Positions 24,758-37,420 of a DNA stretch of 64,000 nucleotides are shown one piece after another. The stretch spans positions 44,041,551 through 44,105,550 of the forward strand of contig OZ022260.1 of the NCBI GenBank assembly GCA_963978905.1. Direction: 5' to 3'. Source of the DNA: Trichostrongylus colubriformis (lineage: Eukaryota > Nematoda > Chromadorea > Rhabditida > Trichostrongylidae). The first letter of the stretch is position 1; each line of letters starts with the position of its first letter. The notes below the pieces were generated by a model, which saw only the letters and a list, made by a program, of their open reading frames with translations, ran no database searches and was not told the origin of the DNA. A program made the translations under genes and the position numbers.

Positions 24758-25826
24758 TTAGGTTGGATAATATGTAAGTTTCTGCCGCATTTTTTTATTT
24801 TTTTATATTCTGTGTTTCGCAACGTTCCCTTCATTTTTCGACGAAGCTTATACATGTATTCGATAGAGCTTTTTCTGTTCTGCAAAACGCTGCTATTTAT
24901 TTTTCGATTCCTTTGATTGCCCAATATTTATGAGGGTTGGAAATGAAGTAATCTAAAGGCAAAAACTCGCACTTTCGACGTTTCCCTTTTTTCGTTTGCC
25001 ATCGAGTTCAAAAAATGTATGCGCATGTGTTTTCGATAGAGCTTTTTAGCTCTACAAGACGGATTCATTTGTTTTTGATCATTGGATTGTTTGTTATTTT
25101 TCAGTAAAAATGTGATCTGTAGGCAAAATCTGCTCTTTTTGGCACACCGAGGTGTGAAAGAATTGACCTTTTTCAGTCAAATGAAATCAAACAGAAGAAA
25201 GACATCGCTGATCAAGCTACTGTTATAATTGGAGGTTCTCTCGCACAACAACACTGTTAGGTAAAATCTCGATTTTTGGCCAAAAAAGTGCGGCTGGGTT
25301 TTTGCTGAGTTCCCCATTTTTAAGCCTCAAAAATATCATACTGTAGAAGAATTCAAAAGACGAGTGACGGCACCTTGTAGAGCAGAAAAAGCTCTATCGA
25401 ATGCACAATTAAATATCTCGTCAATCTCGATGGTAGGGAAGAAAAGATACCGAAAGGGTACATTTTTGGTGAGTACTGCATCTGTAAGCCTCAATAACAG
25501 CTCACAACTAAACGTTTTCAATAACAAACAGTACCGTTTTGTAGAGCTGAAAAGCTCTATCGAAAGCATATGCGCATATATATATCTCTCCCCTCGACGG
25601 AAGACAGAAAAGAGGAAATGTCGATTATGCAAATTTTTACCTCCAGGTTATTTCATTTCTAAACCTCATAAACATTAAGCATCATGGAATCGGAAATGAA
25701 ATAGCACCATTTTATAGAGCAGAAAAAGCTCTATCGAACACATGCATTATGAGTTTCGGCGAAGGGTGAAGAGAACGTTGCGAAACACAACATAAAAAAA
25801 CGGCGGAAACTTATTCTTCAACCCAA
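24758..25826. mobile_element. Palindromic mariner-type element, copy 1 (degenerate)
   Basis: Left end TTAGGTTGGATAATATG next to TA, right end TTATTCTTCAACCCAA. Two hairpin motifs in the left arm (about 24860, 25034) and three in the right arm (about 25371, 25538, 25711), in mirrored orientation. It is shorter and more diverged than the neighbour that starts 11 bp later. Open frames here (98-104 codons) are repeat artefacts. Confidence 0.8.
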
Positions 25827-25836
25827 AAGTAAAATA

Positions 25837-27215
25837 TTGGGTTGAGGAATAAGTCCCCGCGGTTTTTTTCAACCTCGTTTTTTACAACATTTCTTTCATC
25901 TTTTGACAAAGTTTATATGTGTTTTCGATAGAGCTTTTTTTGCTCTACAAAACCGTACTATCTGTTTTTTGATTCCTTCGACTATCTAATATTCATGAGG
26001 TTTGGAAATGAAATGAGCTAGAGGCAAAAAATTGGCGCTTGCGCACCTCATTTTTCTCGCCTACCATCAAGATCAAAAAATGTTTGTGTATATGTTTCGA
26101 TAGAGCTTTTCCAGCTCTACAGAATGATACTACTTGTTATTCAAATCGCTCAACTTTTTGCTGTTTTTAAGACTCACAAATACAATACTCGCAATAGGGT
26201 GCACTTTCGTTATCTTCTCTTCCTCGCCTACCATCGAGATCTGAAAGAATATCTAGCCATGCATTCGATAGAGCTCTTTTCACTCTACAAGATGATGCCA
26301 CTCTTCTTTTGAATCTTTTCATATTTTGCCATGTAGCAATAAGTTTTCACCTGTTTTTCAATTCAATATTGCATAATGGAAATGAATTTTTTCGGCAAAG
26401 TGTTTTGCACCATTCGATAGAGCTCTTTTTGCTCTACAAGATGATGCTCACGGTTTTTGTTCGAATCAATTTTTCCCATTTTTTAGACTATTTAAAAGTC
26501 GACGAAATCGAACATTTTCATCACATGGTGTCGAAAATGCTCGATTTCGTCGACTTCTAAATGGTCTAAAAAATGGAAAAAATTGATTCGAACAAAAACC
26601 GTGAGCATCATCTTATAGAGCAAAAAGAGCTCTATCGAATGGTGCAAAACACTTTGCCGAAAAAATTCATTTTCATTATGCAATATTGAATTGAAAAACA
26701 GGTGAAAACTTATTGCTACATGGCAAAATATGAAAAGATTCAAAAGAAGAGTGGCATCATCTTGTAGAGTGAAAAGAGCTCTATCGAATGCATGGCTAGA
26801 TATTCTTTCAGATCTCGATGGTAGGCGAGGAAGAGAAGATAACGAAAGTGCACCCCATTGCGAGTATTGTATTTGTGAGTCTTAAAAACAGCAAAAAGTT
26901 GAGCGATTTGAATAACAAGTAGTATCATTCTGTAGAGCTGGAAAAGCTCTATCGAAACATATACACAAACATTTTTTGATCTTGATGGTAGGCGAGAAAA
27001 ATGAGGTGCGCAAGCGCCAATTTTTTGCCTCTAGCTCATTTCATTTCCAAACCTCATAAATATTAGGTAGTCGAAGGAATCAAAAAACAGATAGAACTAT
27101 TTTGTAAAGCAAAAAAAGCTCCATCGAAAACACATATAAACTTTGTCAAAAGATAAAGGAAATATTGTAAAAAACGGGGTTGAAAAAAACCGCGGGGACT
27201 TATTCCTCAACCCAA
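25837..27215. mobile_element. Palindromic mariner-type element, copy 2 (full length, 1,379 bp)
   Basis: TTGGGTTGAGGAATAAGTCC at the left is exactly mirrored at the right, and both ends are flanked by TA (25835-25836, 27216-27217). The two arms of about 690 bp are close to identical by eye and meet at about 26,526. Each arm is a run of diverged monomers of roughly 150-170 bp, each marked by TCGATAGAGC...GCTCTAC. Matching pairs of open frames appear on opposite strands (for example 26309-26560 plus and 26492-26743 minus) because of the symmetry. There is no transposase. Confidence 0.92.
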
Positions 27216-27217
27216 TA

Positions 27218-29826
27218 TAAAGGAGGAAAAAGGCAGGCGCGAGTACTCAATTAAGTTATTGACTGCAATCTTCTGCGACATCCGTAGTAAAGTAATGGCA
27301 GATGGGGTGGGAATACAAACAAGAATCTGCTGTAATATTAGTCGCCTCGTTCGACTGCCTCAAAAAGTAGAACATGATTACAACACAGATGTGAGATTCA
27401 AAGATCGATGGATTGCGGTTAGAACTTTACGGATGTGTAGTAGCTAGGAACTTCTTACGATTAGCATTTTCAAAAGCAAGGCTATATTTTTGGGGCAAAC
27501 CTAGAAATGTCTGTAGCTGGAATTTTGAAGATTATGACCCTTTCTTTCAATCCAAAATACGACTTCCATGAAATTCATCAGCCCATGCTTGACTCTACCT
27601 GTGAGATCGATCCCACTACTTCCCACATTCGATTTTTCGTTTGATATTACATTGCTCTCACATTAGAAAAGGTGACTTTTTTCACATTCGCATTCTCCTC
27701 TCGAACAACCCATCTATACCATACTTTTTCTGTCGTGATAGGCCCTGCACAAAAATCATCGTAGATAAGCTCTACGAATACGAAAGTAAGCCACAAAAAA
27801 TTCAGGACAAAAGCCAATTAGGATACAGGATGCAAAATATATGGATCAGGGGTACGTACGTCCCTATTTGTTGTGATTAAGGGGCTACATAATGGTAAAG
27901 AGGGTCAGCCGAAATTATAGGAATTATCGAGGTTTTAGAAAACTTCATAGAGATGGATTGAATGTGAATTTCAATCAAGTATTCAGATCTGAAGCAAGAT
28001 CTATTACGTTGTGAGTAAGTTTTGGCCGCTTTTCGCAATTTCAACTTAGGAAGATCATAACTCGGCCCAGATTGCACTTTTCTCACATAATAAGCACCAT
28101 TAGATTCGCTACACTTTTGACAACACTATGCATGCTTATATCTCATTTTGACGAAGGTCCCACGATTTATATTGCGCTAATCAAAAAAGTCGGCTCCCGA
28201 TCACCATTCTTCCTGCACACACTGCTATTGAAGAAGCTGTCCAGATATTTGGGGAAGTGGGGCTTAAATAGCGCTAGATCTAGTGAATGTGATGGACGAG
28301 TAAGGGCTTCCGTCTGTAATTGCTTCAATTACTGAAAGAGGATTTGTGGAAAATGCGTTCGCGCATGGCTGCTTCGAGGGGGCCCCCGGCACCCATGTTT
28401 GGGTTTTTTTTTTCAAATGAGGCTGCTCAAGGTGGTTAGCCAAGTTTGTGTGTTGAGTGCCAATACATTTCGTGCCTTCTGAAACCAGAAACCAGGGACA
28501 AAGTGTTCCATCCAGTGCTTCACCCCTCCCCTTGTCTTTGCTGAGACTCGATTGTACAAGAACTCATGAAGTGAAGTCATCCAAAAAGTGCCATTTTTGC
28601 AGGACTTTAAAATTTCCCCAGTAATTCGAAAACCTAGTGGCTTTCCAAGAAAAGCATATATTCATACAACTTTTTGTCTGTTTACTGCGCCCAATATGTA
28701 AGTTGACTAATCTTGATGCGTTTTTGGATTAGAATTCATCTTGTGTACGCGCAAAACCGGACAGAACTTTGCTTACAACCTGATAATATGATCGCTCGAA
28801 TTGGACACACATCCACATACATATCTCTTACATATACCATATTAAATTGAGCATAAAGAAGGATCAAGGCAACTCTGTTAAACAGAGTTGGGTGCACTCT
28901 ACAGATGAAGCAAATCGTAGGCAAAAAGCCTGGGTAAAAATAGCATTGAACGCCGAGCACTGTGTTGTGCTTCATCTCCATTACATTACCATCGATTCTC
29001 CTTCCCTAGGCTTTGACAAATACGCGTGGATGGTTATTTAGATTATTCGAGGCGGTTTTACATATTACACTCATAAAAGAGCAATTTATTCGCTCTCAAG
29101 CTATACCTAGAAATAACTGTGACGTAAGCTCGAGAGAGCGGGATTGGGCATAAACTGAGCCCAGACCATTCTGCCTTTGAGTCCCCCCCCCCCTCCCATC
29201 CTCAAAACTTCAGCAGCAACCGAATTTAACGGAATAGGCATTTCAACGCAAAAAAGTACGGAAGCGCTTAAAATCAGCTGGATAAGTGAAAAGCTCTCCA
29301 AATCATGTCTGCACGGAAGTTCCAGAAAATCTATTCCTTTTCTGCAGTACACGAGAGAATGAAATGTATACCAGGGTGCCCTTTTCAACTCTCGGACAAT
29401 GCAAACTAAAGTCAGCGAAACGCGCGCAGCGTTATAATACGGACGCTAAGCTGCTGATCGGTAAATAGAACCGAAGAAATCTTGTCATGAACCAAACAGC
29501 AACCCGTGATGGCATACATTACGTTTTACAGACTGCGAAAAATGGGCAGAAAACTCGAATAATTCATAGAAGATAGCATCCTGGTCAATCTCTTAATGTG
29601 ACAAAGGAAATTATTTTTTCTCTGAACATTTCTCCCCATGGAAAATCGTTGGTCCTCCTTACATGCGTACATATGTGATGCCGCTGGTTATCCATTCCAA
29701 TTGGTGGTATTTTTGCTATTGTTGTTGTTTTCCCTTGTAGATCTGTACCAATATCATGAATTAGAAGTACCCCATGGCCAGACTGGTACCGGCAGATAAA
29801 CGCTAGTCACTATCAGAACCATTGTA
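27218..29826. other. Gene-poor stretch
   Basis: Open frames of 60-98 codons occur on both strands without any domain. No repeat was recognised apart from a C-run at about 29183. A coding exon could be hidden here, but none can be supported. Confidence 0.35.
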
Positions 29827-30864
29827 TTGGGTCACTCCATAAGTAGTGTTGTTTTTTTTTCAAGTAAAAATTTTTGCCATAAAATCTCAAGTTTTTGCAG
29901 CGTATTATGTATCATTCGAGTGGAAATTTTCTGCTCTACAAAATGGCATGTTCAGTTTTTGAGTATGTTAGAATGGCGCCGCCAGCCTAGGGCTGGCGAA
30001 GAAGTAGGTCCAGCCGACAAAAACTGGCCAAACCGGCAATCAACTGAAACACTATATTTCACTTCAGGAAAATCAACCACTCTTGTGTCACGTACTTAGT
30101 CCTGACCTCTTCTACAATTTCCAATATTTAGTTGATCAAGAAGTTGTGTCGTTCTTTTTCCACATTTAGTTTTTCCTCCACAACTCGGTGATTTCAGACA
30201 ATTTCTTCCAACCAAGGCAAGAAAATTTTCCCAACCAATTAGTGGAAGAAGTGGTGAAATGTTAAGAACAGGGGTGGGTAGAAACAGGGAAATACCACTG
30301 ACCGGATTCCTTAACATTCTCATGGAAAAAATAAACTGTGAAAAATGTCAGTGGACCCCTATCACATGGTATTAAAACTCAATCTGAATCGCAGCCAAAA
30401 CAGACGAGAAAGATGTTCTCGATATTGCATAAGGAGTTCTTCGAAGTGGTTCATAAAACAACTCTGAGCAAGGAGTTTGAAAAGCAAAACTTCGTTTTGA
30501 ATAAGTGTGGGTGCTTTCGAAAAAAAGATTTTAGAAAAACAACGACACGACTTCTTGATCAACTAAATATTGGAAATTGTAGAAGAGGTCAGGATTAAGT
30601 ACGCGACACAAGAGTGGTTGATTTTCCTAAAGCTAATTATAGTGTTTCAATTGATTGCCGGTTTGGCCAATTTTTGTCGGTTGGACCTACCTCTTCGCCA
30701 GCCTAAATGTCGGCCCCGTTCTGACAAACTCAGAAACTAAACGTGTCCATTTGTAGAGCAGGAAAACTTCTTTCAAATGATAAATGACATGCTGCAGAAA
30801 CTTGTGATTTCATGGGAAAAATTTATGCTTGAAGAAAAACGACATTACTTATGGAATGACCCAA
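29827..30864. mobile_element. Second palindromic TA-flanked element (1,038 bp)
   Basis: TTGGGTCACTCCATAAGTAG at the left is mirrored by TTACTTATGGAATGACCCAA at the right, with TA on both sides. The arms also share CTCTTCTACAATTTCCAATA and its complement near the centre, and TGCTCTACAAAATGGCATG, which recalls the hairpin motif of the larger family. There is no transposase signature. Confidence 0.88.
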
Positions 30865-30866
30865 TA

Positions 30867-33600
30867 ATACCAAGCTCAAGTTAGGAGGAAATTGGAAGGT
30901 GAGTGTTAGGGCTTCAACAGGGTACGTGAGGTTGGTTTCAGGTTCAAGCTTGGGTCTCAGACGGCCGCACCATAAGCTGGGGGGGGGGGGCATTTCCACA
31001 AATTTCTCGAGCATTACTCGACGACCGCCCTTTTTTGAGGAATTTTTTGGACCGTTGGATCTCTAGTAAAAGCTCGGAACGATAATCATACTTGGTAATA
31101 GGAGGCAATACTATGATTATGGACGACCTTTTTGAGGCAGATATCGTGAGCATAAAGGAAGCATCAGAAGCGCCGCAAGAGGACGGGGGAGTTGTATATC
31201 TCGAAAGTTTGGGGAATATAAATTAGGATGGACCTTGGTTGGCAATGGCCTAGATTTATTGATTTTGCTTATGAAGACGAATGAATCCCCTGGAAATACA
31301 AATGTATGAGGGCAGATTTTCCTTGAGCTGCACCTATTTGGAGTTGGTTTGTCCCCCGTGGCCAGACGATTCTTCGGTCAAAAGAGTCGCAATGCCATCA
31401 GCTGTGAAGAACACGCAAATTTATGAAAGACGTGGTACAGTTCCGATGCGCAATTCCCGTAAATCAAGCACAAATCGATAACGTAAAAATATTACAAAAA
31501 AGATAAACGTCGGTGAAGTATGTACTCAGAAAGAGAAAACGTACGCTCCTGCCATGAAAGCAAACGTAATTTCTAACAGAGAATGATTCATGGACATGGT
31601 CATAATTTAAAGTGTTTACTACAAAGGCATTTTTCAGTGCGATCTGTTCCGATGATGACTAATACCTATGCAATGCAAATTGATTGATTCCAAAAAGAAA
31701 CTCGCTTAGCTAAACATATGTAATATGAGGGGGGTATTCTACGGATAGGTACATGTTCGCTAAGAAGCCTGAAGAAATTCAAAAAAAAACCTCTTCTATG
31801 GTTCCCTCATCGCCATTTTTTGTGCTCCATTATCAACACTATTAAATTATGGGAAGCGGGGTACTCCTAAGTGTCGTGGAAAATAGCTGCTTCAATTCGC
31901 TTGCCTCTGCAGGTACCACCCTCTTCTGTCCGATTATGGACGACCCCCTTGTCGAGGAATCCTCGACTCCGGTGTACCCCTGTGAGAAGTTTGGAAAACT
32001 GGAAAGTTTCTATTTAAAATCGTTGCCTTTACATTATATGGCCGTGTAGTAATGTTCTGGAGATTATTGGAAAGTCCGATCAAAATATAGCCCTTAAATC
32101 CTTCAACAACCAAATGATTGCAAAATCGGCATAGTACCATTCTAAAAATTCTACAAAAATATTATAGGCATAAGCAACCTCTTCGGGAATGAAAGAGTGA
32201 GACTGGGAACTATTGAAAGAATATTTAAATGAAATGAAATATTTCAAGAGCGATTATTGTCTGGAGTCAGTGTACTGAATGAAGGACGTTTGAAGAGCGA
32301 TGTGAAAATGAAAACGACAATCGTCAAAATTGCGTGCGGAGGTATTAGCGCGGCGATAGTGATGCAGGTGACAAACTGGACGTGACGGGAAACGCAATGC
32401 AGCCATGATTCCCACAAAATATGGGCACACTTTCGCTTGGCTAGGCCTTATCATCGCCTCAGAGCAGAAGAGTCTTCGAACGCAAGTTCATAAGTCCACT
32501 AGTTAATATGACGTTAGGTTCTTGCAGCGAGCTTATCCACGGTAAAACCTCACCCACACCGCCAAAAAAATCCTCATTACCATAGATAACTTCACGTTTT
32601 TTTTTGAGAAAATGGTGGGAAAAGGAGGAGAACGAAGAAATGAAAAAAGTAGAATGTTTGTAGAACCCATTATCGTTGCACAATTATTCACGGATGAGCG
32701 AGAGACTCAAAGAACTGGCACGATAAGTGTTGCCCTAATCCCAAGTTGTTTACCCAAAGTTTTATATTTACTTGTTTGCACTTTTCCGTGTGATTTTTTT
32801 GGCGTCGTTGGAATACCGCTAGGTAAATTCGAATTGAGAGCGAAGTGCCGGATATATTTATGAGACATAAGCGGACTTTTCCTTGAACTCTAGTTGCTTA
32901 AAATGGGGTTAATATCGAGACCAGATGATCCCTTGCACCCATCAACCATCTTATTGCAAAGCGGTTCCTGAGAGGAAGGTATAGAAATAGGAACGGACAT
33001 GCCAACAACGCCGAACATGACATTCGTGAGACAGCCTCTAGCTAAATCCACATGGAGATAAACTCTATTGGGTGCTATCGTAATGAGGGGGGGGGTGGAG
33101 AATCTCTCTATGGACATTATCTTTACCTAAGCCTACAGGGGAGGAGGAACCCTTTTATTCCTCCACTAAAGTTTAGTTAAAAAAATTATGCCTGAGTGTG
33201 CAGATTGACCCTCTGTGCAGATTAACCCCTCCAAGATCCCTCAAAGATGCTTAGATTTGCAACATTTTATAAGGTGCACCCCTCGTTGCGATAACACTCA
33301 CTACAGCTGCTTACCACCCTTCTTAGTCATCATTAAGCTATTTAGCCATTACATAAGCAACGTCGCTTTTTTCAAACGAACATCTTTCCTATAAAATCAC
33401 AATTATGTGTAGCATATCACTTACATATCACTAGAAAGAGATTTATCTTTTACATAAGGAGCAATGTTCAATTTTTGGGTGAGCTAGAGTGGGGTATCCC
33501 TACCGGGTTTTGATTTTCTTGCTTGAAACTTTGCACGAACAAATACAGCACAACTTTAGGGGGAAATAAGGACTCAGGTTTTCGTAGACGAACCTTTTGA
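30867..33600. other. Gene-poor stretch with scattered repeat scraps
   Basis: A G-run (about 30980) and sequences such as GATTATGGACGACC (31115 and 31934) recur. TCCTCGACTCCGGTGTAC at 31962 resembles 42.79 kb. No gene was supported. Confidence 0.35.
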
Positions 33601-33693
33601 AGTCGTATAGGTATACCACAATTATGAAATCATTGTGCAAGTGCGACCTCACTGGTTCAAATTAGGCGATAAGGTCAGTTCACGATTAACCAA

Positions 33694-33948
33694 GTGTCCC
33701 ATGCCCTGGTCTCTCACATGTATTGTTCACCCAACCACCAGAAAAAAGTACTTCAGAGTCTTTGCCAATCATCATGGGACGAGAAATATGTATGTGAAAT
33801 TTCACACAGTTCAGGCTTACAAAGCAAATCGTTTTACAGGCTCAGGATCGCAGCAACATTTTATAAGGAGGATCCATCAGGGATAGTGCACATTTCCAAA
33901 AAAGACCAGTGTCAAATGCGACCAAATAATTTTGAATGCTCCATATAA
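33694..33948 (+). other. Unassigned open frame, 84 codons
   Basis: It has a balanced composition with four cysteines and ends at a stop after NNFECSI. It could be an exon, but there is no recognised domain, no clear acceptor and an overlapping open frame. Reported only as a candidate. Confidence 0.2.
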
Positions 33949-35445
33949 TGGTTGATGTTTCGATTCCCAATCATTTTTGTTTTTCCTCGATTCCCATTGA
34001 TTTTTGCCTTTCCAGCTTTCCGTCCTTTCGTGTTTGAATACAATCAAACTATGTGCGAAATCTATTTTTGGTGCCGCAGCGTACATCTAATTATCATTTT
34101 TGCGTATTTGACAATTCATTCGTTTGGCTTGCCAGCCCTCATTACACGGAAACATGCATTTTCGCGCAATGCCGATACGCTATTCGTGCTCAAGGGGTCA
34201 ACCTACCCACGGGAACAAAGTTTCAGTCTAATCGAGATCTTAATCGAACTTCGAAAAACTGGGCGACACTATTTTTTGTTTCATGTACTTCTGCTCCTAC
34301 AAAAGGAAATAAAAACCCTTCCTACAAGAGTGCACTACTCTGTGACCCTGTTGGGTCCCTTGTTGCAGGTTGAACATACAACTGAAATCGCTCAAACATG
34401 CCGCTCGGCAAATGTTCCAGTGCAGAGGGAAAGGAGCGGGGACGATTGCAGAGGCTGAGTTGAAGTGGCGACGTACAAAGGTCAATAAAGTCAACATATA
34501 CGAATAGCTGTGATGGCGACGATTCGCCGCGAACGAATTTGCAGTCGCAGAGCATTTAACGGACAAACTTGGCGTTCTTGTTAGACTGATAATTCGGAAG
34601 ACAAAAGGCACCTTTCAAAGGCAGTGGTAGGAAAATTCAGCTAAATATGGAAAAATCGAAGTATCATTGAAAATGGAAATCGAGGTGATCATTAGAATAA
34701 AAGTAGCGGTCAAAAGGGAATGAAACGGTCAAACGACCGAGAAATATGACCCTCTTCCCACCGATGATTCCGAAAGGAGGCGGGCCACGCTAAGGGAGGG
34801 GCGGGCCGGGATAAAACAAATAGCATCTTTTGAAAAAGACGCCTTATCAACAGCTCGAGAGCGCTCCTTTTCCAGAGATTTTGGAGCATATATTCATCTC
34901 AAACTACTAACTTTCATTTGAATGACTCATTTTAAGAGTTCTGAATACTAACTAGCTTTACCCCTTCCATTGTATTTAAAGGAACATCATGACAGAAAAA
35001 TTACCATGAAATACACCGTGAATGGAACAACGACATCCGAGTGAAACCGCAAATAGAAGAGAGCGAGAGCGACGTGGAACACCCAACAGGGCGTGAAAAA
35101 TGCATCGATTGTTGACGACCAATTTGAATGCGATACTTAACAAGTCATGAGAAGGAATAGTCAACAAGGTTAGGAATGTTGTTATGAAGAACCCGAAGCT
35201 TGAATTCAGCTATTTTCAACGAAAAATAATAATAAAAATGTCGCGAACGAATGGCATAAGAATGTAGCCCAATCCCGCTACCGCGAAGTCAAAAAAGCTA
35301 GCGGCAAAGACAAAACAATGAGCGGTTGCTAGATGACAACAAAGCACGAGTATCATGAAAACACTAAGCAGTTGTTTGTCAACTTACACACTGACTCGTA
35401 GCTTTTAAAAAGTGGGACGTCCCAGCCATAATTCAAGCACTGTTA

Positions 35446-35720
35446 TTGGGTCATTCCATAGCAATCCCATTTTCCGATGGAATTTATCTGCCGAATTATT
35501 TGTTTGTACTCAATCTCACAGAATTTGGGAAGGAATTCATCTGCTCTAGAGAAAGACTTGTTACTCTTCGAGTTTCTTCTCGATTTGGGTCAATATTCAC
35601 ATTGAGAAAAGTTAAGTCCAGTCGTCCGAAATTGCCCTCATCGGCGACTGATTCAAAACGCTGCACTGCACTGTGAAAAAATTGATTAATACTGTGTTCC
35701 ACATCTAACTTTTTAATCAT
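35446..35720. repeat. Truncated TTGGGTCATTCCAT-ended element
   Basis: TATTGGGTCATTCCATAGC at about 35444 matches the end of the 29.8-kb palindrome. The inner part (GGAATTCATCTGCTCTAGAG) resembles the region after a similar end at 57,956. The right end was not found. Confidence 0.55.
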
Positions 35721-35873
35721 TCCACTAATTGGTTGTTCCAGGGATTCCTGGCAGTGAACATGCCTAAAAAGAGCCCTTTAACAGGGGTCTCTTGTCCTCT
35801 TCCAAGTCCACGACGGTGAGCATAACCAGGCAGCTTAAGAGGACGTCAGATCAACAATCAAATAAGAGAGGTA

Positions 35874-36038
35874 TACATAGTCCATTTTGGAGCGACTGGT
35901 AGAACGTGGCCTACGGTCTTGGATTAGAGTGTATCAAACTCTCTCCGCCACACACTTTCACTCTTGCCATGCACTCTCACTCTCGTCACTCGCCCATGTC
36001 CGTAGGTCACGCCCTATCAGGCGCTCCGAAATCGAGTA
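35874..36038. mobile_element. TA-type MITE family E, copy 1
   Basis: TAGTCCATTTTGGAGCG at the left and GGCGCTCCGAAATCGAGTA at the right are inverted. The middle has CACTCTCACTCTCG, as in the copy at 51.2 kb. Confidence 0.65.
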
Positions 36039-37035
36039 TACCGACGATGGTAACAAATAAAACTTGCTCCTGTAGGCAGTTAGTAAGATAGATAATGGGA
36101 ATGTGTTACAATGAAGGGAGGCAAGACTGATTAAAGGCACCGTAAGGGTTAGTTTTAACAACAAAGGTATAAAAAGGTAGAATCAAACTCCAGTAAGCTT
36201 AAAAAATACAGGTACAACTTGAGACAGATGTAGCGAATTGTTCTCTTTCAGAACAATATCGATGACGACGTTCAGACATGCAGGACCAAACCATTTCCCA
36301 GTATTGATAGCAGTGATGCAGAAGGAAGAAGAGAATTCCTCTTGTCACTTGCCTCTGGAGGCTTAGCATTCAAAAGCACGACACAGCAGGTTCATGGCTG
36401 ACTAAGTGGGTAATAACGTTTGAGAGACCTCGAAAGAACACTCCTAGCGATCGCTAGTTGGGGTGACACTTATGGTCGTGCCTCACCTGCAAAAAAGACC
36501 AAGCTCCATAATTTATGGGATATTAGAGAATTTACGAGACAGAAATTTGCGTGTCCACCTGTGGTACGGGGCATGGTGGTGTGAGCTGAGGGTGTCACAG
36601 CACTTGGGTCTTAAAATGATTAGCGCCGAAAATAAGGTGCAAGACACGACCAATGTTCAATGATCCAACTGCATACGGCACTCTTCGCTTGCACCCACTA
36701 CGATACGAGCCGGACGCCATGAATTTTCTGTCCTAATGGCACACACCCGTAAATCTAGTCATATACATAGCAATAATTGAGACGCTACAGTAGGCACCGT
36801 GCTCGCTATAAATTCGACGCCCACACGTCATGATGCTAAGACATGTTGAGAGTAATTAAATGAGTTTGTGAAAACGAAGTAAGCTTACATATACTATACA
36901 GTATCTAGATATAAACTACAAAAACCAAAAGAAGGAAGGTTGGAATGAGGTCTTCTTTGCAGTCTTGAAAGCTAGCTCGATAGCACTTTCGTTACACACT
37001 AAAGGCGTCATCCTGACCGCAGACGTGCTTCAATT

Positions 37036-37307
37036 AGGCCGCCAAACCTTGCGATTTCGCGATTTTGCGGCGTCGCACTTTCGCACGCGATACTACGACC
37101 TTGAGGCCGCTTCCATACTTTGCGCACCGACGCCGTCACGCGCGTGCCGGCGTCACGCGCTTGCCGGCGTCACGCGCGTGCCGGCGTCACGCGCGTGACG
37201 GCGTCGGTGCGCAAAGTATGGAAGCGGCCTGAGATTGAGCAATGCCGCATTCTGCGACGTCGAAAAATCGCAAAATCACAAAATCACAAAGTCTGGCGGC
37301 GGCCTTA
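37036..37307. mobile_element. Nested GC-rich MITE with an internal minisatellite
   Basis: Outer ends AGGCCGCCAAACCTTGCG / GGCGGCGGCCTTA. An inner palindrome at 37104-37230 begins AGGCCGCTTCCATACTTTGC and ends in its mirror. Its centre (about 37135-37205) is a tandem run of a 17-bp unit close to GTCACGCGCGTGCCGGC. Confidence 0.75.
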
Positions 37308-37420
37308 GCGATCGATGTACTCCAGTTCTGTGCGAGTCACAGGGGCCACGTCGTCTCAACAGCTGCTAATTATGCCTTTAACAACGTACCGACCTTGATG
37401 TGAACATGCGTCATCGGGTG

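Noticed and set aside
26309..26743. Pair of 83-codon open frames encoding almost the same peptide on opposite strands
   Set aside because: A direct consequence of the palindrome, not a duplicated gene.
24758..27215. CRISPR-like array because of the regularly spaced palindromic motif
   Set aside because: Spacing units are themselves related repeats, orientation flips at the centre, the genome is eukaryotic and there are no cas genes.
33952..34458. 168-codon hydrophobic open frame
   Set aside because: Phenylalanine/isoleucine-rich from AT-rich sequence, overlaps others on both strands, no family pattern.
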